A stretch of 48,392 nucleotides of DNA from Pseudarthrobacter sp. NamB4 (lineage in GTDB: Bacteria > Actinomycetota > Actinomycetes > Actinomycetales > Micrococcaceae): assembly GCF_005796185.1 (NCBI RefSeq), contig NZ_VAHM01000022.1, positions 1 through 48,392 of the forward strand, written 5' to 3'. Made by a program: the position numbers and the translations under genes. Positions 1 to 8,240 of this stretch are shown here, piece by piece. Below the pieces are notes generated by a model. The model was not told the origin of the DNA. It worked only from the letters and a program-made list of their open reading frames with translations, and ran no database searches. Within the stretch, counting starts at the first letter, position 1. Every line of letters begins with the position of its first letter.

Positions 1-317
1 CCGGGGATACCGCCCGGGCAGGTCATGCCTGGTGGGCAAAGGCAATCTTTGGAGCCCCATCAACCGATGACTACTGCCATGCGCGGAACTGTCGACTACC
101 TCCGGGCTCCTCTCCGCCGGAGAGGACGGTCTACACCGGTTCCTCTACAGCGTCCAGAGCTGATTGAGCACGGAATTCCCTTCCGGCAGGGCCGAGGGCA
201 GTAACGCGCCCAGCCGGGTTGGAGGCGGCAGTTCGCCTGGTTAAGGAGTTGGGGCAGCGGGGGCTGGGACTGAACAGTCGGCGTTCGGCTTTGCGTCTGA
301 TGCTTGCGCAGGGGCAG
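1..317. other. Left-edge stretch with no recognisable gene
   Basis: I see no reading frame here with a convincing start, ribosome binding site or family resemblance on either strand. It lies beyond the 3' end of the minus-strand Rieske gene, so it may hold that gene's terminator and the edge of a neighbour outside the window. Confidence 0.4.
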
Positions 318-1220
318 TCAGTCCGCCCCGGGTAGCCGCACCTCCACCAGGCCACCACTTACCCGCGTCTCGAACACCGGCTGCTTTGCTGTTGCCGGAC
401 CGCCCTGAACCTCTCCCGTGCGCAGCGAAAACTTGCTGCCGTGCCATGGGCAGACGACGCATGGGTCACCGGCACCATCAATGCCCCCGTCCTGGAGCCT
501 GCCGCCCTTGAGCTTGCCTTCGTGCAGCGGTCCGGCGAGGTGACTGCAGACGTCGGACAGCACGCGGACATCCTCTGCCTCCCGATAGACAAGCAGCGGG
601 ATCCCGGCCACAACGCCCTTGTGGAGCTGTCCTTCCGGCAGCTCTTCCAGCGGCGCCAGCGATTGCCACCCGCTGGGGAACCGATGCGGAATGTCCTCGC
701 TGTGGTTCACACCGGCTGCCTGGCGGTAGCTGAGGTGCCCACCCAGGAAACCACTGGCGCTCACTGTGGCGAGCCCCAGGTATGCGAGCATCTTTCCGCT
801 GCCTTGCCTGCCCCTTGCGCGCTGCACCAGCGAGGCGATGTAGAAGCCCGTTGCCGTGACGTTCGCTGCAGCATGGACCAGGCCCACGCGCTGCTGCTGG
901 CTGTGCAGCTGCGTCCAATCGGTGAATCCGGCCAGTGCCGACGGAAGCACGCTGGCGGTTCCCACCCCGATCAACACCCTCGCTGCGTTCTCGCTGCCAG
1001 GGATCGCGTCAAGGACGCCGGCTGAAACCCACGCTCCGATGGGAACTTGGACTGCGAGCGGGTGGACAGGATGACCGATGGGAACCCCATGCAGGACGTC
1101 CCGGGCCCAGCGGGGCCGGACCACTTTTCTCACGGCTTTCCGGACCTTCTTGGCCACGGGATCCAGCCACTCGGCATCTTCCAGGCGGGCAACAAGCTCA
1201 AGTGCAGGCAGCGGTCTCAT
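318..1220 (-). CDS. DUF2231 membrane domain fused to a Rieske 2Fe-2S domain
   Basis: Predicted membrane-anchored iron-sulfur protein of 300 residues. The N-terminal half (about residues 45-165) is a DUF2231-type membrane region that begins at a HPVHPLAVQVPIG motif and has several hydrophobic segments. The C-terminal part (about residues 195-296) is a Rieske ferredoxin domain. Its cluster ligands are visible as Cys225-x-His227 (CSHLAG) and Cys257-x2-His260 (CPWHG). The fold suggests electron transfer at the membrane, but the redox partner is unknown and no oxygenase subunit lies nearby. The ATG at 1218-1220 follows a GGGAG-like ribosome binding site. The next gene on this strand, the monooxygenase upstream, is about 110 nt away, so co-transcription is possible but not shown. 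Confidence 0.88.
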   Translation of the reverse strand: MRPLPALELVARLEDAEWLDPVAKKVRKAVRKVVRPRWARDVLHGVPIGHPVHPLAVQVPIGAWVSAGVLDAIPGSENAARVLIGVGTASVLPSALAGFTDWTQLHSQQQRVGLVHAAANVTATGFYIASLVQRARGRQGSGKMLAYLGLATVSASGFLGGHLSYRQAAGVNHSEDIPHRFPSGWQSLAPLEELPEGQLHKGVVAGIPLLVYREAEDVRVLSDVCSHLAGPLHEGKLKGGRLQDGGIDGAGDPCVVCPWHGSKFSLRTGEVQGGPATAKQPVFETRVSGGLVEVRLPGAD

Positions 1221-1327
1221 GTGACTCCCTTACCCCGTTCGTCGGTGTCCAGTCGTGGGGGCAGCCTAGTTGCTGAGCGACGGAAGGAACAGGGTCGTTA
1301 GGGGAAATCCTGCAGTGCAGATCCTGG

Positions 1328-1627
1328 TCAGCGGAGCGGCGAGCCCTTCACCGTGAACTGGTTTCCACCCATCTCCCCCGAGAGCAGGGGCATGGCTTCG
1401 GCGATGGCCGCCTGCACGCTCTCCAGCTCCAGGGATGCACGGTGTGCCTCCGGGGACTCCCACAGCTCGCAGACGAAGACGGTGTCCGGCGCGGCGTCGT
1501 TAACGCCCACCTCGTACAGCAGGCAGCCGGCCTCCTTCAGCCCGGCCATTGGCCGGACCAGGATGGAGACGACGGCCTCACGCTGGCCCGGTTTGGTGAC
1601 AAGGCTTCCAACATTCGCAAAGGTCAT
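1328..1627 (-). CDS. Putative quinol / antibiotic-biosynthesis-type monooxygenase (ABM domain)
   Basis: Small protein of 99 residues from the ATG at 1625-1627; an in-frame GTG at 1645 would add six residues, and neither start has a strong ribosome binding site. The chain reads as one ABM ferredoxin-like alpha+beta domain. A strand-helix start (VGSLVTKPGQ) is followed by the conserved E-V/F-V-x-E-x-W-E-S-P-E-A core (FVCELWESPEAHRASL) that is typical of this dimeric family. Members include cofactor-free quinol oxygenases such as YgiN and heme-degrading relatives. I see no heme-ligand Asn/Trp/His set that would favour the latter, so the substrate is open. It lies between dctA and the Rieske gene on the same strand. 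Confidence 0.8.
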   Translation of the reverse strand: MTFANVGSLVTKPGQREAVVSILVRPMAGLKEAGCLLYEVGVNDAAPDTVFVCELWESPEAHRASLELESVQAAIAEAMPLLSGEMGGNQFTVKGSPLR

Positions 1628-1666
1628 GGGAACAGTCTGCAACACGGTGGCCGACAGCGCCGGACG

Positions 1667-3106
1667 CTACCGTGCCGTTGCCGGCGACGGGTCCGCCGCT
1701 TCCCCATCCTGCGCCTCAGGTGACGGAGCGACGTCGGCCCTCACCCCTTCCCCGCCCGGGACCGGAGGCGCGCCGGGCTCCAGGGCATCATCCGCCGTCG
1801 TACTGTCCCCCGCAAAGGCGCGCAGCATGGCGCTCCGATCGAACTGGCCTTCCCATTTGGCGACAACAAAAGTGGCAACACAGTTCCCCAGCAGGTTGAC
1901 CACCACCCGCATGGAGTCCATGAGCCGGTCGGCACCCAGGAGGAGGGCGACACCAGCAACAGGGAAGATCCCCAGGGCGCCGGCCGTGGCCGACAGGGCC
2001 AGGAACGCCGAACCGGGAACGCCGGCCATGCCCTTGGACGTCAGCATCAGGACACCAAGCGCAGCGAGCTGCTGGCCAAGATCAAGGTTGTATCCGAAGG
2101 CCTGCGCCAGGAAAAGCAGCGAAATGGACAGGTAAACGGCAGCACCGTCGAGATTGAATGAATAGCCCGTCGGGACCACCAGTCCGGTGGTGGCGCGAGA
2201 GCAGCCGGCATTGGTCAGCTTGGTCATGATGCGCGGCAGCACGGATTCAGTGGAGGCGGTGCCAAGGGCCAGCATGAATTCCTCGCGGGTGTACTTCATG
2301 AACTGCCAAAGCGGCACCCGCGGATAAACCCACGCCACCACAAACAGCAGGCCGATGAACACGACGCCGGCTCCGTAGCAAGCAGCGATGAGCAGGGCAT
2401 AGGTGCTCAGTGAGCCCAGGCCGTACTGGCCAATGATGAACGCCATGGCGCCGAAGGCACCCACCGGGGCCACCCGCATCACCCAGGCCATGATCTTGAA
2501 GAACAGTTCCAGCACCGTTTCCATCAGGGTAATCACCGGCAGGCAACGCTCACGGCCCACAACAACGATCGCCGCACCAAAGAACACGGCGAAGCACAGC
2601 ACCTGCAGGAGGCTGTTGCTGGCGAAGGCGCCCACTACGCTGGTGGGAATGATCCCCAGGAGGAAAGCACCAGCATCCTTGGGCGGCGCGGTGGAGGTTT
2701 TCGCGGTGAGGGCGTCCTGCGAGAGCGACGCCGGATCGATGTTCAGTCCTGCGCCGGGCTGAACGAGGTTCGCCACCAGGAGTCCGAACACCAGGGCGAA
2801 GGATGTGGCGGCGGTGAAGTAGAGCAGCGCTTTGACGCCCACCCGGCCCACAGCCTTGACGTCGCTGACCGCCGCAATGCCGGTGACGATCACCAGAAAG
2901 ATCAACGGGGCGATGATCATTTTGATCAGCTGGATGAACCCGTCCCCCAGAGGCCGGAGTGCGGCGCCGATGTCCGGCCAAAAGTGGCCGATGACAATGC
3001 CGGCAAGCACCGCCACCAGGATCTGGAAGAAAAGGGACCTGTAGAGCGGCGTTCTGCGCGCCCCGGTGTCCGGCTGTTGGGAGGAAGCTGTGGCGGTGAT
3101 GTTCAT
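1667..3106 (-). CDS. dctA: Dicarboxylate/amino acid:cation symporter (DctA type)
   Basis: Secondary transporter of the DAACS (SDF) family with 479 residues, slightly longer than the usual 430-450 because of an acidic, proline-rich tail. It starts with a short hydrophilic stretch and then FFQILVAVLAGIVIGHFWP, the usual first membrane helix. The family motifs GYSFNLDGAAVYLSISLLFLAQ and SKGMAGVPGSAFLALSATA form the substrate and sodium/proton site. DctA proteins import C4-dicarboxylates such as succinate, malate and fumarate, although close relatives take glutamate or other carboxylates. The 5' region carries paired operator-like sites that resemble those in front of the glyoxylate and uraD-uraH operons. 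I infer from this that the substrate could be tied to ureide or glyoxylate metabolism. Confidence 0.88.
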   Translation of the reverse strand: MNITATASSQQPDTGARRTPLYRSLFFQILVAVLAGIVIGHFWPDIGAALRPLGDGFIQLIKMIIAPLIFLVIVTGIAAVSDVKAVGRVGVKALLYFTAATSFALVFGLLVANLVQPGAGLNIDPASLSQDALTAKTSTAPPKDAGAFLLGIIPTSVVGAFASNSLLQVLCFAVFFGAAIVVVGRERCLPVITLMETVLELFFKIMAWVMRVAPVGAFGAMAFIIGQYGLGSLSTYALLIAACYGAGVVFIGLLFVVAWVYPRVPLWQFMKYTREEFMLALGTASTESVLPRIMTKLTNAGCSRATTGLVVPTGYSFNLDGAAVYLSISLLFLAQAFGYNLDLGQQLAALGVLMLTSKGMAGVPGSAFLALSATAGALGIFPVAGVALLLGADRLMDSMRVVVNLLGNCVATFVVAKWEGQFDRSAMLRAFAGDSTTADDALEPGAPPVPGGEGVRADVAPSPEAQDGEAADPSPATAR

Positions 3107-3174
3107 GCGGGTGCCTGTTCGTGAGGGACGGACGGCACACGCGATGCCGCAAGGTCATTGGCAACAGTAGGAAT

Positions 3175-3210
3175 TTCATGTTTCCGGAAAGAAACATCCG
3201 TAATGCGGAA
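3175..3210 (-). promoter_or_regulatory. Paired IclR-type operator-like sites upstream of dctA
   Basis: Read on the minus strand, TTCCGCATTACGGAT (3210 to 3196) is followed by TTCCGGAAACATGAA (3189 to 3175), with 21 bp between their starts. Each has TTCC and GAA-like half-sites in a 15-bp frame. The pair sits between the divergent dctA and glgX genes, 70-100 bp ahead of the dctA start. Similar pairs occur at 13627-13661 and 28661-28696. The assignment to an IclR-family regulator rests on motif form only. Confidence 0.5.
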
Positions 3211-3354
3211 CTATTAATTTGGTCAGCGCGCACTATCCAAGCAGGCTCCCCCGCGGCCACAGTCCCCTTTGACGCTCTGCTTTTGCTCACGCCCCTTCGG
3301 GCTGGGTGTCGCACCGCTGTGGTTGGATGGTGTTCTCTTGGGATGGAGGCGGAC

Positions 3355-5586
3355 ATGGAAGTCTGGATGGGGAGTCCTTATCCGCTGGGTGCCACTTATG
3401 ACGGCAGCGGTACGAACTTCGCGGTCTTCAGTGAGGCCGCGAGCGCGGTGTACCTGTGCCTCTTTGATGAGGACGGCGTGGAGCAGCGGATCCGGCTGGA
3501 AGCCGTGGACGGGTTTGTCTGGCACTGCTACCTTCCGCACGTTTTGCCGGGGCAGTTGTACGGCTACCGGATGGATGGCCCGTACAACCCTGCGCAGGGC
3601 CTCCGCTGCAACCCCAACAAGCTGCTGATGGACCCCTATGCGAAAGCAATGAGCGGGAGCATCACCTGGGGTCAGCCGATGTTTTCCTACAACTTCGGTG
3701 ACCCGGCCTCCTTTAATACCGATGACTCCGCACCGAGCACGATGCGGTCGGTGGTGATCAGCCCCTTCTTTGACTGGCAGCACGACCGCCCGCCAAGGGT
3801 CCCCTACAACGACACCCTGATCTATGAGGCCCACGTGAAGGGGCTGACCATGACGCATCCGGAGGTGCCGGAGGAGGAACGCGGCACCTACGCCGGGATC
3901 GCCCACCCTGCCGTGATCGAACACCTGCAAAAGCTGGGCGTCACGGCGATCGAACTGTTGCCTGTGCACCAGTTTGTTCATGACAGCGTGCTGGAAGACC
4001 GCGGACTCAAAAACTACTGGGGCTACAACACCATCGGCTTTTTCGCCCCGCACGAAAGCTACAGTTCCAGCACCAGGCCCGGCCAGCAGGTGCAGGAATT
4101 CAAGGCGATGGTCCGGTCCCTGCATGCGGCCGGGATCGAGGTAATTCTCGACGTCGTGTACAACCACACGGCGGAAGGGAACCACATGGGCCCCACCCTG
4201 TCCTTCAAAGGAATCGACAACCAGGCGTACTACCGACTGGTGGAGCATGAAAAGCAGCACTACCTGGACTACACGGGCACCGGCAACACCATCAACGTCC
4301 GCCACCCGCACGCCCTGCAGCTGCTGATGGACTCGCTGCGCTACTGGGTGCTGGAAATGCATGTGGACGGCTTCCGCTTCGACCTCGCGTCGGCCCTGGC
4401 AAGGGAGTTTTACGAGGTGGACCGGCTGTCCAGCTTCTTCGACCTTGTCCAGCAGGACCCGGTGGTCTCACAGGTGAAGCTCATTGCCGAACCTTGGGAT
4501 GTTGGACCCGGCGGCTACCAGGTGGGCAACTTCCCGCCGTTGTGGACCGAGTGGAACGGGAAATACCGCGACGCCGTCCGCGACTTTTGGCGCGGCGCTC
4601 CTGCCACCCTTGGTGAGTTTGCATCCCGGCTCGCTGGATCATCGGACCTTTACGAGAGCTCGGGGCGGCGGCCGGTGGCATCCATCAACTTTGTCACCGC
4701 GCACGATGGCTTCACCCTGCGCGACCTCGTGTCCTACAACTCCAAACACAACGAAGCCAATGGAGAGAACAACAACGACGGCGAGTCCCACAACCGCTCC
4801 TGGAACTGCTGTGTTGAGGGTCCTACCGATGATCCGGAAATCCTGGCGCTGCGGGCACGGCAGCAGCGCAACTTCCTGGCCACCCTGCTGCTCTCGCAGG
4901 GGGTGCCCATGGTGGCGCACGGCGATGAGCTTGGACGGACCCAATACGGAAACAACAACGCCTACTGCCACGACTCACCGTTGTCCTGGATCAACTGGGA
5001 TGCCGCGGATCAGCCCCTCAACGAGTTCCTTGCCGCCGTTTGTACACTGCGCAGGGAACATCCCACCTTCCGCCGCAACAGGTTTTTCGAAGGCAGGCCT
5101 GTCCGCCGTGCCCTCGGGCAGCCGCTGCCGGACATCGTCTGGCTCAATAGGGACGCGTCCGAAATGGTGCCGGAAGACTGGGGAAACCCTCTCGCCCGGG
5201 CCCTCGGGGTGTTCTATAACGGTGAAGCCGTCGGCAAGGACCACCGCGGCCGCGTGATCCGGGATCACAACTTCCTGCTCTACTGCAATTCAGGAGACGA
5301 GCCGGTGGACTTCACGCTTCCCGGAGCGGAGTACGCGCCTGCCTGGGAGCAGCTGATCGATACAGCAGGTGAGCATGCAGGCACCGGGATCCTGGAGGCT
5401 GGCGGCACTGTAAAACTTGCCTGGAAATCCCTTCTGGTTCTCCGGGCCTACACCCCGCCGGAGAAACGCGACCATTCCGTAGCTGCCTCGCTCGCCTTGC
5501 AGAGCGCCGCGGCCCCGGAGCCGGCCAACGCGCCACTTACCCAGGTTGCTTCGTCGATGGGCAGGCCGGGGCGGACGGAGGAATAG
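3355..5586 (+). CDS. glgX: Glycogen debranching enzyme GlgX (GH13 isoamylase type)
   Basis: Hydrolyses alpha-1,6 branches of limit-dextrin glycogen in the cytoplasm. I place the start at the ATG at 3355 because a GGAGG at 3345-3349 sits five bases before it. The reading frame is open further upstream, but that stretch is not family-like. The product is 743 residues, normal for GlgX. It begins with the family opening MEVWMGSPYPLGATYDGSG and an N-terminal CBM48-like domain, followed by the catalytic (beta/alpha)8 barrel. The three GH13 catalytic acids are visible: Asp343 (DGFRFD, nucleophile), Glu379 (LIAEPWD, acid/base) and Asp451 (TAHDGFTL). No other glycogen gene is adjacent. It is transcribed away from dctA across a shared intergenic region. 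Confidence 0.95.
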   Translation: MEVWMGSPYPLGATYDGSGTNFAVFSEAASAVYLCLFDEDGVEQRIRLEAVDGFVWHCYLPHVLPGQLYGYRMDGPYNPAQGLRCNPNKLLMDPYAKAMSGSITWGQPMFSYNFGDPASFNTDDSAPSTMRSVVISPFFDWQHDRPPRVPYNDTLIYEAHVKGLTMTHPEVPEEERGTYAGIAHPAVIEHLQKLGVTAIELLPVHQFVHDSVLEDRGLKNYWGYNTIGFFAPHESYSSSTRPGQQVQEFKAMVRSLHAAGIEVILDVVYNHTAEGNHMGPTLSFKGIDNQAYYRLVEHEKQHYLDYTGTGNTINVRHPHALQLLMDSLRYWVLEMHVDGFRFDLASALAREFYEVDRLSSFFDLVQQDPVVSQVKLIAEPWDVGPGGYQVGNFPPLWTEWNGKYRDAVRDFWRGAPATLGEFASRLAGSSDLYESSGRRPVASINFVTAHDGFTLRDLVSYNSKHNEANGENNNDGESHNRSWNCCVEGPTDDPEILALRARQQRNFLATLLLSQGVPMVAHGDELGRTQYGNNNAYCHDSPLSWINWDAADQPLNEFLAAVCTLRREHPTFRRNRFFEGRPVRRALGQPLPDIVWLNRDASEMVPEDWGNPLARALGVFYNGEAVGKDHRGRVIRDHNFLLYCNSGDEPVDFTLPGAEYAPAWEQLIDTAGEHAGTGILEAGGTVKLAWKSLLVLRAYTPPEKRDHSVAASLALQSAAAPEPANAPLTQVASSMGRPGRTEE

Positions 5587-5741
5587 AGGACGGCAGGAAC
5601 GCAAGCATTGAACACGGGCCGACTCTTGGAAAAAGCCCGTAAGTCAGGGTATTTCGGCCCCTACCCCAGCCTCCGGACAGAGGCGGATGCCCGGTTGTTT
5701 CATTGGGCCTGCTTGCGGGTCCACACTGATGCCTGCACGTC

Positions 5742-6773
5742 TCATTCTGCGGCACCTGGTTTGCGTGCATGCACGACGGCGCCACTCGCCGTCGTATCGT
5801 CATTCAGCATCCAGCCCACCCGCTTGACCGTCCGGAGCATCACCACGCTTTCCACCAGGTCTATCCCGGGGACTTTTTGCTGTAGCGCCAGTTCGGCCGT
5901 CATCACGTCCGCCAGGGACTGCAGCCACATGATGATCACAAAGTTGGTGGGGCCGGTGGTGGAGGCGCTAAGCCGGACGTTGCTGATCGTTCTAAGCGCG
6001 GCTGCCGCTTCCTCGTGCCGGCCGGCGGGAACATTCGCGAACCACTGGCAGGTGACCGGGTAAGAGGAGTAGGACTGGGCAATCTCGCACCGGAACAGCA
6101 GAAGCCTGCTCGCCAGGACGCGGTTGAGCTGCCGCTGCACGGTGGCCGGATGCCGTCCCAGTTCCCGGGCGATGTCCGCCGCAGTTGCCCGGCCGTCCCT
6201 GGCCAGGAACGGCAGCAGATCCAGATGGTTTTCAGGAAGCCGGGCACCACCCGCTGCCGCCTGCTTGGTGTCCGGCCGGCCCTGCTGTCCAAGCGTCCGG
6301 AGCGCGGCCAACTGCGATTTGCCCAGGATATTCAACCGCCATTCATCCGCACTGGTGTGCAGCCTGGTGCACAACGCCGACTGGTACTTGGTGAGCCCTT
6401 CAATGCCCTTTAGCCGACTGCCCACCTTTGAACTGAACTCCTCCAGTGACCTGGTGATCACTGTCAGCATCAGGTCCCGGTTGCTGGCCGCCTCCTCCAC
6501 GGTGACGATCTCCGGAATGGCCGCCAGCTGCGCCGTGACACTTTCCCGCAGGTGCATCTCGCTGTCCACAGCAACAAAGGCAAGCAGCATCTGCCGGGGA
6601 TCCCCCGCCAGATGCGCTGTCACCCACGCCGCGCCACTGGACCTGAGCCGCTCCCAGCGCGCAGCGAGCGTGGTGGCGTGGACGCCCAGCACCTTTGCCG
6701 CATCAGACCAACCGAGCCGGGGATAAGCCTGCAGAACCTGGACCAGGGCCAGGTCCTCCTCGCTGAGCTCCAT
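5742..6773 (-). CDS. Lrp/AsnC-family regulator with two HTH modules
   Basis: DNA-binding regulator of 343 residues from the ATG at 6771-6773, which has AAAGGTGA about eight bases before it; an ATG seven codons upstream is less likely. It is twice the length of a standard AsnC protein. It contains an N-terminal HTH (residues about 8-50, YPRLGWSDAAKVLGVHATTLAARW), an AsnC-type effector region, a second HTH (FLARDGRATAADIARELGRHPATVQRQL) and a second ligand-type domain. This double arrangement is common in actinobacteria. The gene is divergent from the amidohydrolase and MHS transporter, and an inverted repeat lies between them, so it probably controls that pair. The ligand is unknown. Confidence 0.88.
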   Translation of the reverse strand: MELSEEDLALVQVLQAYPRLGWSDAAKVLGVHATTLAARWERLRSSGAAWVTAHLAGDPRQMLLAFVAVDSEMHLRESVTAQLAAIPEIVTVEEAASNRDLMLTVITRSLEEFSSKVGSRLKGIEGLTKYQSALCTRLHTSADEWRLNILGKSQLAALRTLGQQGRPDTKQAAAGGARLPENHLDLLPFLARDGRATAADIARELGRHPATVQRQLNRVLASRLLLFRCEIAQSYSSYPVTCQWFANVPAGRHEEAAAALRTISNVRLSASTTGPTNFVIIMWLQSLADVMTAELALQQKVPGIDLVESVVMLRTVKRVGWMLNDDTTASGAVVHARKPGAAE

Positions 6774-6821
6774 GGGGGCATCACCTTTCAGCATGCATGA
6801 ATCCTGCGCTGCGAATGCAGA

Positions 6822-6844
6822 AAAAGCGGATTACCAGCGCTTTT
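6822..6844. promoter_or_regulatory. Inverted repeat between the AsnC regulator and the amidohydrolase
   Basis: AAAAGCG (6822-6828), a 9-bp spacer and CGCTTTT (6838-6844) form a perfect 7-bp inverted repeat in the shared promoter region of the divergent genes. The location and symmetry fit a regulator binding site. There is no T-tract that would suggest a terminator. The assignment is an inference. Confidence 0.45.
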
Positions 6845-6911
6845 CGCCTATGTGAACTGCACCACTTCAGAATAGTCCACGAAGCCCAAGCTGATTGCCA
6901 AGGAGTTGCAA

Positions 6912-8144
6912 GTGACGATTACCGCCGATGCCAGGGACCTGCAGGACGACCTGATCCGCCTGCGCCACGATCTGCACCGGCAGCCGGAAATCGGGCTGGA
7001 ACTTCCCCGCACCCAGGAACGCGTCCTGCGGGCCCTTGACGGCCTGCCCTTCGAGATCACCCTGGGCAAAGAGACGACGTCGGTCACCGCGGTGCTGCGT
7101 GGCCAGCGATCCTCACCACAAAAGGCCGGCAGCAGGCAGCGGCCGGCAGTACTGCTCCGCGCCGACATGGACGGGCTGCCGGTCCAGGAGAAAACGGGCG
7201 TGGACTACACCTCAAGGACCGACGGCGCCATGCACGCCTGCGGCCACGACCTCCACACGTCAATGCTCGCCGGAGCCGCCACGCTCCTTGCCGAGAAGCG
7301 GCACCAGCTGCAGGGCGACGTCGTCCTCATGTTCCAGCCGGGCGAGGAAGGCTTTGACGGAGCCAGCCACATGCTCCGCGAAGGGGTCCTGGATGCAGCG
7401 GGAGCCCGCGTCCAGGCGGCGTACGGGATGCACGTCTTCTCCTCGCTGGAACCGCACGGCACCTTCTGCACCAAGTCCGGCGTCATGCTCAGTGCCTCCG
7501 ACGGCCTGGAGGTCACGGTGCTCGGCGCAGGGGGCCACGGTTCCGCCCCGCATGCCGCCAAAGATCCGGTGACGGTCACTGCCGAGATGGTCACCGCGCT
7601 GCAGGTGATGGTCACCCGGCAGTTCAATATGTTCGATCCCGTGGTCCTCTCCGTGGGCGTGCTGCATGCCGGCACCAAACGGAATATCATCCCCGAAACC
7701 GCGCGCATCGAGGCCACCATCCGCACTTTCTCGGAGGCGTCGCGCCTGAAGATGATGGACGCTGTGCCGCGCCTGCTCAAAGGCATCGCGGCAGGGCACG
7801 GGGTGGAGGTCCAGGTGGACTACTTGGAGGAATACCCCCTCACCATCACCGACGGTGACGAAACGCACACGGCAGAAAACGTCATCTCCGAACTCTTCGG
7901 CGAGCGCCGCCTCTCCCGCTGGGCCACCCCCTTGAGCGGTTCCGAAGACTTCTCCCGGGTGCTGGCCGAGGTGCCCGGCACCTTCGTGGGGCTCAGCGCC
8001 GTCGCCCCGGGCAGCGATCCGGCCACCTCGCCGTTCAACCACTCCCCCTACGCAACGTTCGACGACGGCGTGCTGGGTGACGGAGCAGCGCTTTACGCCC
8101 AGCTGGCCATCTCGCGCCTTGCAGCTCTTTCAGCAGCCCCATAA
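6912..8144 (+). CDS. M20-family amidohydrolase
   Basis: Zinc-dependent peptidase or aminoacylase of the M20D group, 410 residues. I choose the GTG at 6912 because AAGGAG at 6900-6905 lies six bases before it; a TTG at 6906 would touch the ribosome binding site. Metal and catalytic motifs are clear: RADMDGLPVQE, MHACGHDLHTSML, the FQPGEEGFDGA glutamate pair, GHGSAPH in the dimerisation domain and GSEDFS near the C-terminus. Relatives hydrolyse N-acyl amino acids, hippurate or indole-3-acetyl-amino acids, and the sequence alone does not decide among these. It is followed by a transporter gene 96 bp downstream and preceded by a divergent AsnC regulator, so the three look like a small uptake and hydrolysis unit for an acylated amino acid. 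Confidence 0.92.
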   Translation: MTITADARDLQDDLIRLRHDLHRQPEIGLELPRTQERVLRALDGLPFEITLGKETTSVTAVLRGQRSSPQKAGSRQRPAVLLRADMDGLPVQEKTGVDYTSRTDGAMHACGHDLHTSMLAGAATLLAEKRHQLQGDVVLMFQPGEEGFDGASHMLREGVLDAAGARVQAAYGMHVFSSLEPHGTFCTKSGVMLSASDGLEVTVLGAGGHGSAPHAAKDPVTVTAEMVTALQVMVTRQFNMFDPVVLSVGVLHAGTKRNIIPETARIEATIRTFSEASRLKMMDAVPRLLKGIAAGHGVEVQVDYLEEYPLTITDGDETHTAENVISELFGERRLSRWATPLSGSEDFSRVLAEVPGTFVGLSAVAPGSDPATSPFNHSPYATFDDGVLGDGAALYAQLAISRLAALSAAP

Positions 8145-8240
8145 ACCTTCAACACCGACCTAAACCTCCGCACCGCCATAACCACCGGCAGCAGCGCCGC
8201 TGCCACGCATCATGCACACACCGACCAACAGGAAGTCATC

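Noticed and set aside
3121..3354. N-terminal extension of GlgX of 78 residues
   Set aside because: The extension is not family-like, covers the intergenic operator region, and a GGAGG-ATG start exists at 3355.
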